A DNA stretch of 64,000 bases from CAVPTL01 sp963794415 (GCA_963794415.1 CAWCDI010000001.1:434001-498000), one strand, 5' to 3'; shown: positions 8,221-17,631, counted from the stretch's first letter. Notes: generated by a model not told the origin, from the letters alone. Numbers and translations: made by a program.

Positions 8221-8989
8221 CGGGCGTGAGTGCCGCCAGCGCATCGGCCTGATGCGCGGCGATCAGCTCGTCGACGCCGGCCCTGTCACCCGCGTTGAGA
8301 AGCGCGATGGGATCGGGCCGGCCGTTGACGATGCCCTCGAAGAACTGCTTGCGGTCGTTGTACGTCGGCAGGTTCGACTTCGCCCAGCCGCGCACGTCGT
8401 TCAGGATGCCGGCCAGCTCGGCGTGGGCCGGCCCGTACATCTCGGAGATCTCGCGCTTCATGCGCTTTGCCAGCGCAGGGCTCGCGCCGGCGGTGGAGAT
8501 GGCGATCGCGATGGGGCCGGTGCGCACGATCGCCGGCAGGATGAAGCTGCAGAGCGGCGGCACGTCCACCACGTTGCAGAGCATCGCGCGGGCCTCGGCC
8601 TCGTCGAACACCGAGACGTTGACGTCGGTGTCGGAGGTGGCGGCGATGGCCAGGAAGTGGCCCTCCAGGTCGTCCTTGCGAAACTCGCGCCGGGTCAGCT
8701 CGATGGTGCCTGAGGCGGCCAGCTCCTCGACCTCGGCGCACACCTCGGGGGCGATCACGTGCACGCCGGCATCGCAGGCCAGGAGACCCTCGATCTTCTC
8801 GAGCCCGATCGAGCCGCCGCCCACCACCAGGCAGCGCCGGCCGGTGAGCTTGAGGCACGCGATGTAGAACGTGGTATCCAGCATGTCCGCGACGCAGCGC
8901 TGGTCGCAGAACTCCAGCCGGTACTGGCACACACACGGCTTCCCCATATAGGCCTGAGCGGGCATCTCCTGAATGGTATCGGTACCCAT
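8213..8989 (-). CDS. Precorrin-2 dehydrogenase / sirohydrochlorin ferrochelatase-like, with Cys-rich N-terminus
   Basis: A 258-residue protein from ATG 8989. From about residue 36 it matches the NAD-binding CysG N-terminal/Met8 fold (MLDTTFYIACLKLTGRRCLV then VVGGGSIG), which oxidises precorrin-2 and may chelate iron to give siroheme. Ahead of that fold is an unusual CVCQYRLEFCDQRC segment with four cysteines (CxC...CxxxC). ATG 8947 would keep the cysteines and ATG 8884 would drop them; third-position G/C supports coding through the segment. No ribosome site decides the start. The gene is divergent from fabG with 33 nt between. Confidence 0.75.
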   Translation of the reverse strand: MGTDTIQEMPAQAYMGKPCVCQYRLEFCDQRCVADMLDTTFYIACLKLTGRRCLVVGGGSIGLEKIEGLLACDAGVHVIAPEVCAEVEELAASGTIELTRREFRKDDLEGHFLAIAATSDTDVNVSVFDEAEARAMLCNVVDVPPLCSFILPAIVRTGPIAIAISTAGASPALAKRMKREISEMYGPAHAELAGILNDVRGWAKSNLPTYNDRKQFFEGIVNGRPDPIALLNAGDRAGVDELIAAHQADALAALTPAT

Positions 8990-9010
8990 CGCCGATTCTT
9001 GCCAGACCTG

Positions 9011-9022
9011 TATATTCGCCGC
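9011..9022 (+). promoter_or_regulatory. Leaderless promoter of fabG (TATATT, 6 nt to GTG)
   Basis: TATATT at 9011-9016 is a near-consensus -10 element, and CGCCGC separates it from the GTG start at 9023. Transcription would begin at or next to the start codon. No ribosome site is present. Confidence 0.6.
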
Positions 9023-9769
9023 GTGCCAACGGATCTCAGGGGACAGAGCGCAATTGTCACGGGCGGTGCGCGCGGGATCGGCGAGTCCATCGTGCTGCGT
9101 CTGGCCGAGGCCGGCTGCAACGTGGTGATCAACTGCAACAGCTCGGTGGATGCCGCCGAGGCGCTGGCCGAGAAGGTGCGCGCCGGGGGCAGCGAGGCGG
9201 TGGTGGTCGCGGGGTCGATCGCCGACGCGGGCACCGGAGAGCTGCTCGCCGCCCGCGCGCTCGAGGCGTTCGGGCGCATCGACATCCTGGTGAACAACGC
9301 CGGCATCAACCGCGACGTGACGATGCGCAAGATGACCGACGAGATGTTCACCGAGGTGATCGAGACCAACCTGATCGGCACCCACCGGGTGACCAAGGCC
9401 GTGCTCGACCCGATGTGCGAGGCGGGCTCCGGCAAGATCGTGAGCCTCTCGAGCTTCGTCGGGCAGCTGGGCAACTACGGCCAGTCGAACTACGCGGCCA
9501 CCAAGGGCGGGCTGATCGCCTGGACGAAGACGGTGGCCTACGAGGTGGCGCGCTACGGGATCACCGTGAACTGCATCTGCCCGGGGTTCATCGACACCGA
9601 CATGCTGCGCGGCGTGTCCGAGGACGTGCGCGAGAAGCTGAAGGCGCGGATCCCGCTGGGGCGGTTCGGCGAGGCCGACGAGATTGGCCGCGCGGTGGTG
9701 TATCTCGCGCGCGACGGCGACTACATCACGGGCAGCTGCCTCAACATCAACGGCGGGATCTTCATGTGA
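9023..9769 (+). CDS. fabG: 3-oxoacyl-ACP / acetoacetyl-CoA reductase (SDR)
   Basis: A 248-residue classical SDR that reduces 3-ketoacyl thioesters with NAD(P)H. It has TGGARGIG near the N-terminus, NNAGI, a catalytic Ser in SLSSF and YAATK (YxxxK). The PGFIDTDM stretch is typical of FabG/PhaB. The start is GTG 9023 after a strong -10 element; longer frames overlap the divergent gene. The MaoC hydratase starts inside its stop (GTGA), so the two probably act as consecutive enzymes on 3-hydroxyacyl thioesters. Confidence 0.88.
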   Translation: MPTDLRGQSAIVTGGARGIGESIVLRLAEAGCNVVINCNSSVDAAEALAEKVRAGGSEAVVVAGSIADAGTGELLAARALEAFGRIDILVNNAGINRDVTMRKMTDEMFTEVIETNLIGTHRVTKAVLDPMCEAGSGKIVSLSSFVGQLGNYGQSNYAATKGGLIAWTKTVAYEVARYGITVNCICPGFIDTDMLRGVSEDVREKLKARIPLGRFGEADEIGRAVVYLARDGDYITGSCLNINGGIFM

Positions 9770-10161
9770 GCATCGCGGCCGGGGATCGAGCAGCGCGGGA
9801 GTTCGTCGTCACCGATGAGTCGCTCGAGCACTTCGCCCAGGCCTGCGGTGACCGCAATCCGCTGCACTTCGACGACGAGTACGCGGCGGGGACCCAGTTC
9901 GGCGGCCGCATCGCGCATGGCATGCTCACAGGCGGGTTCATCTCGGCGGTGCTCGCCAACGACCTGCCGGGCCCGGGATCGGTCTACCTCAGCCAGGAGC
10001 TCTCGTTCCGGGCGCCGGTGCGGCCGGGTGACACCGTGCGCGTGCAGGTCGAGGTGACGGAGGTGAACGAGCGCGGCCGCGCGACGCTCAGCACGGACGC
10101 CTACGTGGGCGAGACGCTGGTGGCCAGAGGCACGGCGAGGGTGCTGCTGGCTCGTGAATAA
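9766..10161 (+). CDS. MaoC-like (R)-specific enoyl-CoA hydratase
   Basis: A 131-residue hot-dog protein with the hydratase-2 active site: Asp29 and His34 in DRNPLHFD, followed by GGRIAHGM. It hydrates trans-2-enoyl-CoA to (R)-3-hydroxyacyl-CoA, or dehydrates in the reverse direction. GTG 9766 overlaps the fabG stop by four bases (GTGA), implying translational coupling. The TAA stop lies within an inverted repeat (10154-10187). Confidence 0.85.
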   Translation: MSIAAGDRAAREFVVTDESLEHFAQACGDRNPLHFDDEYAAGTQFGGRIAHGMLTGGFISAVLANDLPGPGSVYLSQELSFRAPVRPGDTVRVQVEVTEVNERGRATLSTDAYVGETLVARGTARVLLARE

Positions 10162-10187
10162 CCGGTGCCAGGCACCGTTGTATTCAC
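10154..10187. repeat. REP-like inverted repeat supplying the maoC stop codon
   Basis: GTGAATA and TATTCAC form the outer arms and CGGTGCC-A-GGCACCG the inner stem. The maoC TAA is inside the left arm. A second copy with the same outer and inner sequences is at 18571-18603. It could act as a terminator in either direction, though no T-run follows. Confidence 0.6.
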
Positions 10188-10214
10188 GGCCGAGTGAGGT
10201 TGTAGGCTAACGGT

Positions 10215-11842
10215 GTGAGCGGAATCTTCCAGGTCCCGGCCCCCGTGAACGAGCCGGTTTTGAGCTACGCGCCCGGAACGCCGCAGCGCGCGAGCCTCAA
10301 GGCCCGGCTGGATGAGCTCGCCGGCGGCCAGATAGAGATCCCGCTCGTCATCGGCGGCCGCGAGGTGCGCACTGGGAACCTCGCCGAGGTCGTCATGCCG
10401 CACGACCACCAGCACGTACTCGCGACCTACCACCGCGGCGGCGCCGGCGAGGTGCAGCAGGCCATCGCCGCGGCCGCCGACGCGAGCGAGGAGTGGGCCG
10501 CGATGGGCTGGGAGGCTCGCGCCGCAGTCTTCCTGCGCGCTGCAGATCTCCTCACCGGCCCATGGCGCGACACGCTCAACGCGGCCACCATGCTCGGGCA
10601 GTCCAAGACCGCCTACCAGGCCGATATCGACGCTGCGTGCGAGCTTGCCGACTTCTGGCGCTTCAACGTGGGCTACATGGCGCGGCTTGCGGCCGAGCAG
10701 CCCGTGTCGTCGCCCGGCATCTGGAACCGCGTTGAGTACCGGCCGCTCGAGGGCTTCGTCTTTGCCGTCGCGCCGTTCAACTTCACCGCCATCATGGGGA
10801 ACCTCCCGACCGCTCCGGCGATGATGGGAAACACCGTCATCCTGAAGCCGGCCTCGACCGCCGTGCTCGCGGCGCACTTCCTCGTCAAGATCCTCGAAGA
10901 GGCGGGCCTGCCGCCGGGGGTGATCAACCTCGTGCTGGGGTCGGGCCGTGAGATCGGCGACCCGTCATCGCGCATCCCGACTTCGCCGGCATCCACTTCA
11001 CGGGCTCCACAGCGGTCTTCCACGGCATGTGGCGCGCGATCGGCGACAACATCGACCGCTACCGCACGTACCCGCGGATCGTGGGGGAGACCGGCGGCAA
11101 GGACTTCATCTTCGTCCACCCGTCTGCCGATCCCGACGTGGTGGCGACGGCCATCATCCGGGGCGGATTCGAGTACCAGGGCCAGAAGTGCTCGGCGTGC
11201 TCGCGCGTCTACGCGCCGTCCAACCTCTGGCCGCAGATCCGCGCGCGGCTCGAGGCCGAGGTGGCCGGGATCGCCGTGGGCGACGTCCGCGATTTCCGCA
11301 ACTTCATGGGCGCGGTGATCGATCGCAGCTCGTTCGACACCCAGGTCGCCGCCATCGCCGATGCAAAGGCCTCGCCGGACGCCGACATCCTGGTGGGCGG
11401 CGACACCGACGACGACGTCGGCTACTTCGTGCGCCCCACCGTCATCACCACCACCGACCCGTTCTACGACACCATGCAGCGCGAGCTGTTCGGCCCCGTC
11501 GTGACCGTGTACGAGTACGGCGAGAACGAGGTGGAGGAGACGCTTCGGCTGTGCGATCAGACGTCGCCCTACGCGCTCACCGGCTCGGTGTTCGCCACCG
11601 ACCGCGGCGCCATCGAGCACGCGTCGAAGGTGCTGCGAAACGCGGCCGGGAACTTCTACGTGAACGACAAGCCCACCGGCGCGGTGGTCGGCCAGCAGCC
11701 CTTCGGAGGCGCCCGCGCATCGGGCACCAACGACAAGGCCGGCTCGCTCTGGAACCTCATCCGCTGGACCAGCCCGCGCACCATCAAGGAGACCTTCGTG
11801 CCGCCCTCTGACTACCCCTACCCGTTCATGGACGCAGAGTGA
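10215..11842 (+). pseudogene. pruA: L-glutamate gamma-semialdehyde dehydrogenase (PruA/RocA), frameshifted
   Basis: Two frames together make one complete NAD-dependent aldehyde dehydrogenase of about 540 residues that oxidises glutamate semialdehyde to glutamate, the second step of proline use. The first part ends GSGREIGDP; the second resumes VIAHPDFAGIHFTGSTAVF, so one base is missing at about 10961-10965 (GACCCGTCATC where GACCCGGTCATC restores the frame). Downstream are VGETGGKD (general base) and GQKCSACS (catalytic Cys). TAGGCT (10203-10208) lies 6 nt before GTG 10215. No proline dehydrogenase gene is adjacent. Decay or sequence error are both possible. Confidence 0.85.
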
Positions 11843-12417
11843 GCGAGGACGAGACGCGCGACGCGGTCGCCTCGCTGGCCGGCAGGGAGGCCGTATCGGC
11901 CGAGAACCAGGACGGCGAGAGCTACGACGTCGCCGTGGTCGGCGTCGAGGGCGGAATCGTGTCGGTGCTCGCGCCGCGGATGAAGGTCGGCGCGATCGAC
12001 ACGCTCTCGCTGAGGTTCCCGCACGACGGCCGCATCTGGCTGGCGGCCTTCGGGTTCGGCTCTGCCGAGTACCACAGCGACGCCCTCGCGCTCGTGCAGC
12101 TCGAGCTCCGCGCGGTCGAGGAGGTTGCCGCAACCAACCGGGCTGCCCGCACGCCGCAGCACGCGCTCGGGAAGCTGCGGGTGATCGACGCCCAGCACGT
12201 GCTCGCCCGAAACGAGTATCCGGTGACCGTCGAGGACACCTCCGATACGGGCCTTCGGTTCTCGTGCGACTTCGACATCGAGGTCGGCGACATCTTCACC
12301 ATCACCGTGAACCTCGCCGACGACATGCCCCGCCACGTGCGCGCCGTGGCCGTGGCCGTGGAGCCTGCGGCGTTCGGGCGGAGCCTGGTGCGCGCCCGGG
12401 TGCAGGCTCCCGGCTGA
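11839..12417 (+). CDS. Probable PilZ-like domain protein
   Basis: A 192-residue soluble protein starting at GTG 11839, four bases into the pruA stop (GTGA). The C-terminal part (about 115-190) resembles PilZ: NEYPVTVEDTSDTGLRFSCD is followed by a basic strand pattern. The RxxxR motif for c-di-GMP is weak, so ligand binding is uncertain. The next gene also carries a PilZ domain, which supports a shared c-di-GMP-related role. Confidence 0.55.
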   Translation: MSEDETRDAVASLAGREAVSAENQDGESYDVAVVGVEGGIVSVLAPRMKVGAIDTLSLRFPHDGRIWLAAFGFGSAEYHSDALALVQLELRAVEEVAATNRAARTPQHALGKLRVIDAQHVLARNEYPVTVEDTSDTGLRFSCDFDIEVGDIFTITVNLADDMPRHVRAVAVAVEPAAFGRSLVRARVQAPG

Positions 12418-12470
12418 CGCGCACCGCCTGGCACTGTTGAATCCCGGCGTAGCTGCCGATAGAGCGGGAA

Positions 12471-13163
12471 GTGTCCAACGCAGGCAGTGACAGACGAGAG
12501 TTTCACCGCGTTCGCGCCCGCCCCCTCATCTCGTGTCTCACGGTGGACGAGAGCGGGAGCCCGCGGCTTCTGAAGGTGCGCCCGGTCGACCTTTCGGCCG
12601 GCGGCATGTCGGTGGTGGCCGAGAGCCGCCTCGAGATCAACCAGAAGATGCGGCTGAGCATCCAGGTGGGCAGCCCGCCCGAGACCATCAAGCTCGACGC
12701 GACCATCCGCCGCATCGAGCCGCTGCAGGGCGGCCAGTACGTCTGCGGGCTGGCCTTCAGGGGCGTTGACGCCGATCACGAGCGGCGCCTGGTGAAGGCG
12801 GTCTTCGCCCAGGAGCAGGACAACGCCTCACGCCATCGCCATGCGCGCATGACGGTCTGGGAGTCGGTCACGCTGCGGCTGCCGGGCGGCGAGGAGGGCA
12901 CAGGCCGGGCGCTTGCGCTCTCGGCAGAGGACCTGCGGATCGTGACCCGCTCGCGGGTTGCCCGCGGCGATCGCCTCAGCTTCTCGGTGAACATCTCCGA
13001 GCTCTCGCTCCAGCTCGACGCCGAGGCGGCGGCGGTGGAGGTCGAGACCGACTCGCTGGGCGTGCGCTCGTGCACGCTCCAGTTCGACGAGCTCGACCGC
13101 GTGACCCGCGCGACGATCCTCGGCCACGTGATGGAGCAGGAGCGCCGCGACCTCTCACGGTAG
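12471..13163 (+). CDS. PilZ domain protein (c-di-GMP effector)
   Basis: A 230-residue protein. The N-terminal half is a good PilZ domain: RREFHRVRAR supplies the RxxxR ligand motif and PVDLSAGGM the D/NxSxxG motif. The second half (from about 125, RHARMTVWES onward) repeats the same beta pattern without intact motifs, suggesting a degenerate second copy. It should bind cyclic di-GMP and relay it to an unknown partner. GTG 12471 is preceded by GCGGGAA, a weak ribosome site. Confidence 0.8.
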   Translation: MSNAGSDRREFHRVRARPLISCLTVDESGSPRLLKVRPVDLSAGGMSVVAESRLEINQKMRLSIQVGSPPETIKLDATIRRIEPLQGGQYVCGLAFRGVDADHERRLVKAVFAQEQDNASRHRHARMTVWESVTLRLPGGEEGTGRALALSAEDLRIVTRSRVARGDRLSFSVNISELSLQLDAEAAAVEVETDSLGVRSCTLQFDELDRVTRATILGHVMEQERRDLSR

Positions 13164-13172
13164 GATCCCGCC

Positions 13173-14039
13173 ATGCGGATCGGGGTGATCGGGTTGGGCA
13201 CGATGGGAGCGCCGATGGCGCGGCATCTGATCGAGGCCGGTCACACGGTGACGGTGCACAACCGCACGCGCGAGCGCGAGCTGCCGCTGGCCGAGCTCGG
13301 CGCCGCCCGGGCCCAGACGCCGGCCGAGGCCGCGCGCGATGCCGAGGCGGTGCTCACCTGCCTCACCGACTCACCCGACCTCGAGCAGGTGCTGTTCGAT
13401 CACCACGGCGTGGTCGAGACCATCCAGCGCGGCACGCTTTTGGTGGACTGCTCAACGCTCTCTCCCGCCGCGATCGGCGAGATCGGCGGCCGCCTGGCCG
13501 AGCTGGGCGTGGGGGTGGTGGACGCGCCCGTATCGGGTGGATCGGAAGGCGCGCAGAAGGGCACGCTCACGGTGTTCGCAGGCGGAGACCCGGCCGATGT
13601 GGAGCGCTCGAGGCCGCTCCTGGAGGCGTTCTCGGGCCGGATCACGCACCTCGGCCCGGTCGGCGCCGGCCAGCTCGGAAAGGCCGTGAACCAGGTGATG
13701 ATCGCCGGCACGTACGCCGGCGTGGCCGAGGGCATCGCGCTGGCCGAGGCCGCGGGGCTGCCCATGGACGACCTCGTCGCCGCGCTCTCGAGCGGCGCCG
13801 CCGCCTCGTGGGTGCTCACCAACCGCGCGGGCAACATGATCCGCGACGAGTACCCGCTCGGGTTCAAGACCTCCCTGCACCGCAAGGATCTGGGGGTCGC
13901 GCTGGACGCTGCCGCCCGTGAGGATCTGGCGCTGCCCGTCGCCCAGCTCGTCGCGGAGCAGGAAGACGATCTGGTGGCGGGCGGCTACGGCGACGAGGAC
14001 ATGAGCGCCCTCGCCCGCGTCGCCAAGCGCCGTCGCTAG
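13173..14039 (+). CDS. 3-hydroxyisobutyrate dehydrogenase family NAD(P)-dependent oxidoreductase
   Basis: A 288-residue beta-hydroxyacid dehydrogenase. The N-terminus is a Rossmann fold (GLGTMGAPMA), followed by the substrate loop DAPVSGGSEGAQKGTL and the catalytic Lys in GAGQLGKAVNQ. Candidate substrates are 3-hydroxyisobutyrate, tartronate semialdehyde or similar; sequence alone does not choose. TAGGAT (13161-13166) is 6 nt from the ATG, predicting a leaderless mRNA. The stop shares CTAG with the convergent ATP-grasp gene. Confidence 0.88.
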   Translation: MRIGVIGLGTMGAPMARHLIEAGHTVTVHNRTRERELPLAELGAARAQTPAEAARDAEAVLTCLTDSPDLEQVLFDHHGVVETIQRGTLLVDCSTLSPAAIGEIGGRLAELGVGVVDAPVSGGSEGAQKGTLTVFAGGDPADVERSRPLLEAFSGRITHLGPVGAGQLGKAVNQVMIAGTYAGVAEGIALAEAAGLPMDDLVAALSSGAAASWVLTNRAGNMIRDEYPLGFKTSLHRKDLGVALDAAAREDLALPVAQLVAEQEDDLVAGGYGDEDMSALARVAKRRR

Positions 14040-15250
14040 CCGACCCGGCTGACCACGGGGTCGAGCACGAACGGCAGCAGCTCGAGCGCCTCGGCGTAGC
14101 GCTCCTGCACCGCATCGCGGTCGGAGGCGGCGAGCGCGACCACGGCGAGGCGGTGGCTCGCGGTGTCGTCGTCGTTCTCGGAGAGACGCTGGCCGGGCCG
14201 CACGAGGATCTCGACGTGCGCGTGGCCGAACCGCCGCTGCACGGCGCTCGGGTCGGGCACCGAGCGCACGATCGCATCCTCGTAGGTGCGCAGCACGAAG
14301 CTCGACGCGACCATGTCCGAGCGCGCGGGCGGGAGCTCCGGGGTGTCGCCGGTGGCGAGCGCGAGCTGGATCTCGTAGGTGGAGACGCCGTGCACCGCCT
14401 TCACGAGCGGCGCGAACTGCGATGCCATGCGGCCGTTGACCTCCACGATCCGCACGCTGCCGTCGGGCGAGACGAAGAACTCGATGTTGAAGAGCGAGTT
14501 GTCGAACCCCAGCGCCGGCATCAGCCGCTCGGCCACGCTCTGGATGCGCCGCACCGCCGGGCCGGGGAGCGAGGTGGGGTACTCGAACCGCAGGAAGCTG
14601 ATGCCGTTGGGGTGCATCACGGCGTCGGTGATGCCGATGGGCGTCATCTCGCCGTGGTGCATGTAGCCCTCGAAGGTCACGAGCCGGCCGCTCAGGAGCT
14701 CCTCGGCGATGAGCCGCCGGAACGACCGGCCGGTGAGCGCGGTGTCGTAGGCGGTGATTGCGTCGAGCCGCTCGCGGCCCTCGGCGAGCACCGCGGCGAA
14801 CTCCTGGTCGTCGCGGACGGTGTAGGCGAGCTGCGAGAGGTGCGCGCTCACGGGCTTCACGAAGAAGGGGTAGGGGAGCGGCGGCGCGGCCGGCGGGTGG
14901 TCGGGATCGATCTCCGCGAACCGCGGCGTGACCTCGGGGACGACCTCGGCCTGGATGCGGCGGCACTCGAGCTTGTCGTGACAGCGCAGGAACGCGGCAG
15001 GCGATGCGCCCGGCAGGCCGAGGCGGTCGGCGATCACCGCCGCGAGGTGGCCCGTCGCATCGCCCGAGCCGAGCACGCCCTGGACGGCCGGCGCTTCGGC
15101 CGTGACCGAGGCGACGAACGCGCCGGGATCGAACCCCGGCGTGGTGGCCGGCGGCCCGGCGAGCTGCAGGCCGTACTGGCAAAGAATGCGCTCGTCCGCC
15201 AGGTTGAGGCGGTCGCGTTGACCGGGACAGATGATGAGTGCTGTCGGCAT
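14036..15250 (-). CDS. ATP-grasp domain protein
   Basis: A 404-residue protein from ATG 15250 (MPTALIICPGQ). It has the carboxylate-amine ligase layout: N-terminal alpha/beta domain, an ATP-grasp lid around PYPFFVKPVSAHLS (about 140), and the metal and ATP site FNIEFFVSPDGSVRIVEVNG near 265-285. It should couple ATP hydrolysis to ligation of a carboxylate with an amine or thiol; the substrates are unknown. It lies 28 nt downstream of the PhyH gene on the same strand, so the two may form an operon. Confidence 0.75.
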   Translation of the reverse strand: MPTALIICPGQRDRLNLADERILCQYGLQLAGPPATTPGFDPGAFVASVTAEAPAVQGVLGSGDATGHLAAVIADRLGLPGASPAAFLRCHDKLECRRIQAEVVPEVTPRFAEIDPDHPPAAPPLPYPFFVKPVSAHLSQLAYTVRDDQEFAAVLAEGRERLDAITAYDTALTGRSFRRLIAEELLSGRLVTFEGYMHHGEMTPIGITDAVMHPNGISFLRFEYPTSLPGPAVRRIQSVAERLMPALGFDNSLFNIEFFVSPDGSVRIVEVNGRMASQFAPLVKAVHGVSTYEIQLALATGDTPELPPARSDMVASSFVLRTYEDAIVRSVPDPSAVQRRFGHAHVEILVRPGQRLSENDDDTASHRLAVVALAASDRDAVQERYAEALELLPFVLDPVVSRVG

Positions 15251-15278
15251 GCGGCTGGTCTCGTTTCCGGGGGAGTGT

Positions 15279-16112
15279 TCACCCCTGCCGTTTCCCCCGG
15301 GTGAAGAATGGTACCCGCGCGGTTGAGTGTTCATGTGTCGAATTGGTGACATTCACCAGTTGACGGTCGCGCATCCACTCCCGCAGGGGCACGTCCTCGT
15401 CAGCCGGGATCCACGCCGCGAGGGGATCCCCGCTCCCGCCCAGGAGCTGGCGCTGCACTGGATCTGCCCCTCTCCGCGGATCGTGTGAGTGGCGTGCGCG
15501 GATCCACCGGTAGGTGAATCCCATGAAGACCACCTTGCGGGTGATCGCCGAGCGGTTGTCGCTGCGCGCGTGCCAGAGCCGGCGGTCGAAGATGCACGCC
15601 GCACCGGGCGGGGCGAGGAGCGGCACGGCGCCGGCAGGCGGGTCGGCCGAACGGTCGAGCGTATTTCGGCGGTGGCTTCCCGGGATGATCAGCATGTTGC
15701 CGCGGCCGGGCTCGGAGACGTCTGTGAGGAAGTAGCCGGCCTTCAGCGAGAGCCGCGGGCGCACCGGGCACTCGAGCTCGACGTTCTGGCGGCCGCCGTC
15801 CTGGTGCCAGCGCCACACGGGCGCGGCGTCGCCGGCCGGCGGGTGGACGTCGATGTGGGAGTGGTAGAGGTGGATGTTCCAGCCCAGCGCGGCCGTGATC
15901 ACCGGCAGCACGGCCGGGTTGGTGAGAAGCGCGGTGAGCGCGGGGTCGCGATCGGCGATCTCCAGCTCGTGCACCGGGCCGCCCTCTGGGTCGCGCTGGG
16001 CGGCGATCCGGTCAACGACCGCCGTGAGGCGCGCGACGGCAGCCGGGCCGAGGGCGCTCTCGATGAGCACGTAGCCGTCGCGATCGAGCTGTTCCAGGGC
16101 CGAGGAGCGCAT
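15279..16112 (-). CDS. Phytanoyl-CoA dioxygenase family protein (PhyH)
   Basis: A 277-residue Fe(II)/2-oxoglutarate oxygenase. The iron triad is visible: His103 and Asp105 in WHQDGG and His181 in LWHARSDN; R/K residues after the last His would hold 2-oxoglutarate. The fold hydroxylates acyl-CoAs, small metabolites or antibiotics, so the substrate is open. Start ATG 16112 gives the typical LDRDGYVLIES opening. It is divergent from the aldehyde dehydrogenase and may be co-transcribed with the ATP-grasp gene. Confidence 0.82.
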   Translation of the reverse strand: MRSSALEQLDRDGYVLIESALGPAAVARLTAVVDRIAAQRDPEGGPVHELEIADRDPALTALLTNPAVLPVITAALGWNIHLYHSHIDVHPPAGDAAPVWRWHQDGGRQNVELECPVRPRLSLKAGYFLTDVSEPGRGNMLIIPGSHRRNTLDRSADPPAGAVPLLAPPGAACIFDRRLWHARSDNRSAITRKVVFMGFTYRWIRARHSHDPRRGADPVQRQLLGGSGDPLAAWIPADEDVPLREWMRDRQLVNVTNSTHEHSTARVPFFTRGKRQG

Positions 16113-16164
16113 TTCCACACATACGCGACTCCCGGGTGCCGCCGTCCGGTCTAGGCTTACGGCC

Positions 16165-17631
16165 ATGAGCACAATCACTGAAGAATCCCGGGTCCTGGAC
16201 GGCGTCGCAAAGCAGCTCTTCATCGGTGGGGAGTGGCGCGACGCCACAGGCGGCAACACGTTGAAGGTGGAAGATCCGGCAACCGGCGAGACCATCGCCG
16301 AGGTGGCCGACGGCACTCCCGAAGACGCGATGGCAGCGCTCGATGCAGCAGTCGCGGCGCAGGCAGAGTGGGCGCAGACGGCTCCGCGCGAGCGCGGCGA
16401 GATCCTGCGCCGGGCGTACGACACGCTCATCGCCCGGGTCGACGATCTGGCCCTCATCATGACGCTCGAGATGGGCAAGCCCCTGGCCGAGTCCAGAGGC
16501 GAGGTCGCCTACGCGGCCGACTTCCTGCGCTGGTTCTCGGAGGAGGCCGTGCGCATCGACGGCCGCTTCGCCGTTGCCCCCAACGGGCAGGGCAGGCTCC
16601 TCACCATGCGCCAGCCGGTGGGCCCGTGCCTCATGATCACGCCGTGGAACTTCCCGATGGCGATGGGCACGCGCAAGCTCGGCCCCGCCATCGCAGCCGG
16701 CTGCACGTCGGTCGTGAAGCCCGCGCAGCAGACGCCGCTCAGCATGCTGGCGCTGGCACAGATCCTGGAGGAGTCCGGCCTGCCGAAGGGCGTCGTGAAC
16801 GTGTTCACCAGCTCGTCGTCGGGCAAGACGATGGCGCCGCTGATCGCCGACTCGCGGCTGCGGAAGCTCTCGTTCACGGGCTCGACCGAGGTGGGGAAGA
16901 GCCTGGTCGAGGCATCCGCGCACCAGCTCCTGCGCGTCTCGATGGAGCTTGGCGGCAACGCCCCGTTCGTGGTGTTCGAGGACGCCGACATCGATTCGGC
17001 GGTCGAGGGCGCGATGATCGCCAAGATGCGAAACGGCGGCGAGGCCTGCACGTCGGCCAACCGGTTCAACGTGCACGAGTCGGTCGCCGACGAGTTCACC
17101 AGGAAGCTGGCAGAGCGCATGTCGGCCATGAGCGTCGGCCGCGGCACGGGTGACGGGGTCACCGTCGGCCCGCTCATCGACGACACGCAGCGCGGCAAGG
17201 TCGCCGACCTCGTGAAGGATGCGACCGACCGGGGTGCCGAGGCAGTCGTCGGCGGAAACCCCGTTGACGGCCCCGGCTACTTCTACACGCCCACGGTGCT
17301 CGGCCGCGTGCCGGCCGACGCCAAGCTCATGTCGGAGGAGATCTTCGGGCCGGTCGCACCGGTCACGACGTTCACCGAGGAGCGCGAGGCCATCGACTGG
17401 GCCAACAACACCGAGTACGGGCTCGTCGCCTACGTCTACACCCGCGACATCAAGCGGGCGTTCCGGGTGATCGAAGCGCTCGACACCGGCATGGTCGGGC
17501 TCAACCAGGGCCTGGTGTCCAACGCCGCGGCGCCGTTCGGCGGCGTCAAGCAGTCGGGCTTCGGCCGCGAGGGCGGCGTCGAGGGCATCAACGAGTACCT
17601 GTCGACCAAATACGTCGCGATCAACCTGTGA
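16165..17631 (+). CDS. Aldehyde dehydrogenase, succinate-semialdehyde type (GabD-like)
   Basis: A 488-residue NAD(P)-dependent enzyme with a cofactor loop at TPWNFPMAMGTRK, Glu in SMELGGNAP and catalytic Cys295 in GGEACTSANR. Overall similarity is to GabD, which oxidises succinate semialdehyde to succinate, though other aldehydes are possible. TAGGCT (16152-16157) lies 7 nt before the ATG with no ribosome site. The quinone oxidoreductase begins in its stop (GTGA at 17628). Confidence 0.87.
   Translation: MSTITEESRVLDGVAKQLFIGGEWRDATGGNTLKVEDPATGETIAEVADGTPEDAMAALDAAVAAQAEWAQTAPRERGEILRRAYDTLIARVDDLALIMTLEMGKPLAESRGEVAYAADFLRWFSEEAVRIDGRFAVAPNGQGRLLTMRQPVGPCLMITPWNFPMAMGTRKLGPAIAAGCTSVVKPAQQTPLSMLALAQILEESGLPKGVVNVFTSSSSGKTMAPLIADSRLRKLSFTGSTEVGKSLVEASAHQLLRVSMELGGNAPFVVFEDADIDSAVEGAMIAKMRNGGEACTSANRFNVHESVADEFTRKLAERMSAMSVGRGTGDGVTVGPLIDDTQRGKVADLVKDATDRGAEAVVGGNPVDGPGYFYTPTVLGRVPADAKLMSEEIFGPVAPVTTFTEEREAIDWANNTEYGLVAYVYTRDIKRAFRVIEALDTGMVGLNQGLVSNAAAPFGGVKQSGFGREGGVEGINEYLSTKYVAINL

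Noticed and set aside
13452..15182. 576-residue minus-strand frame over the hydroxyacid dehydrogenase and ATP-grasp genes
   Set aside because: Shadow in the wrong frame of the true ATP-grasp gene.
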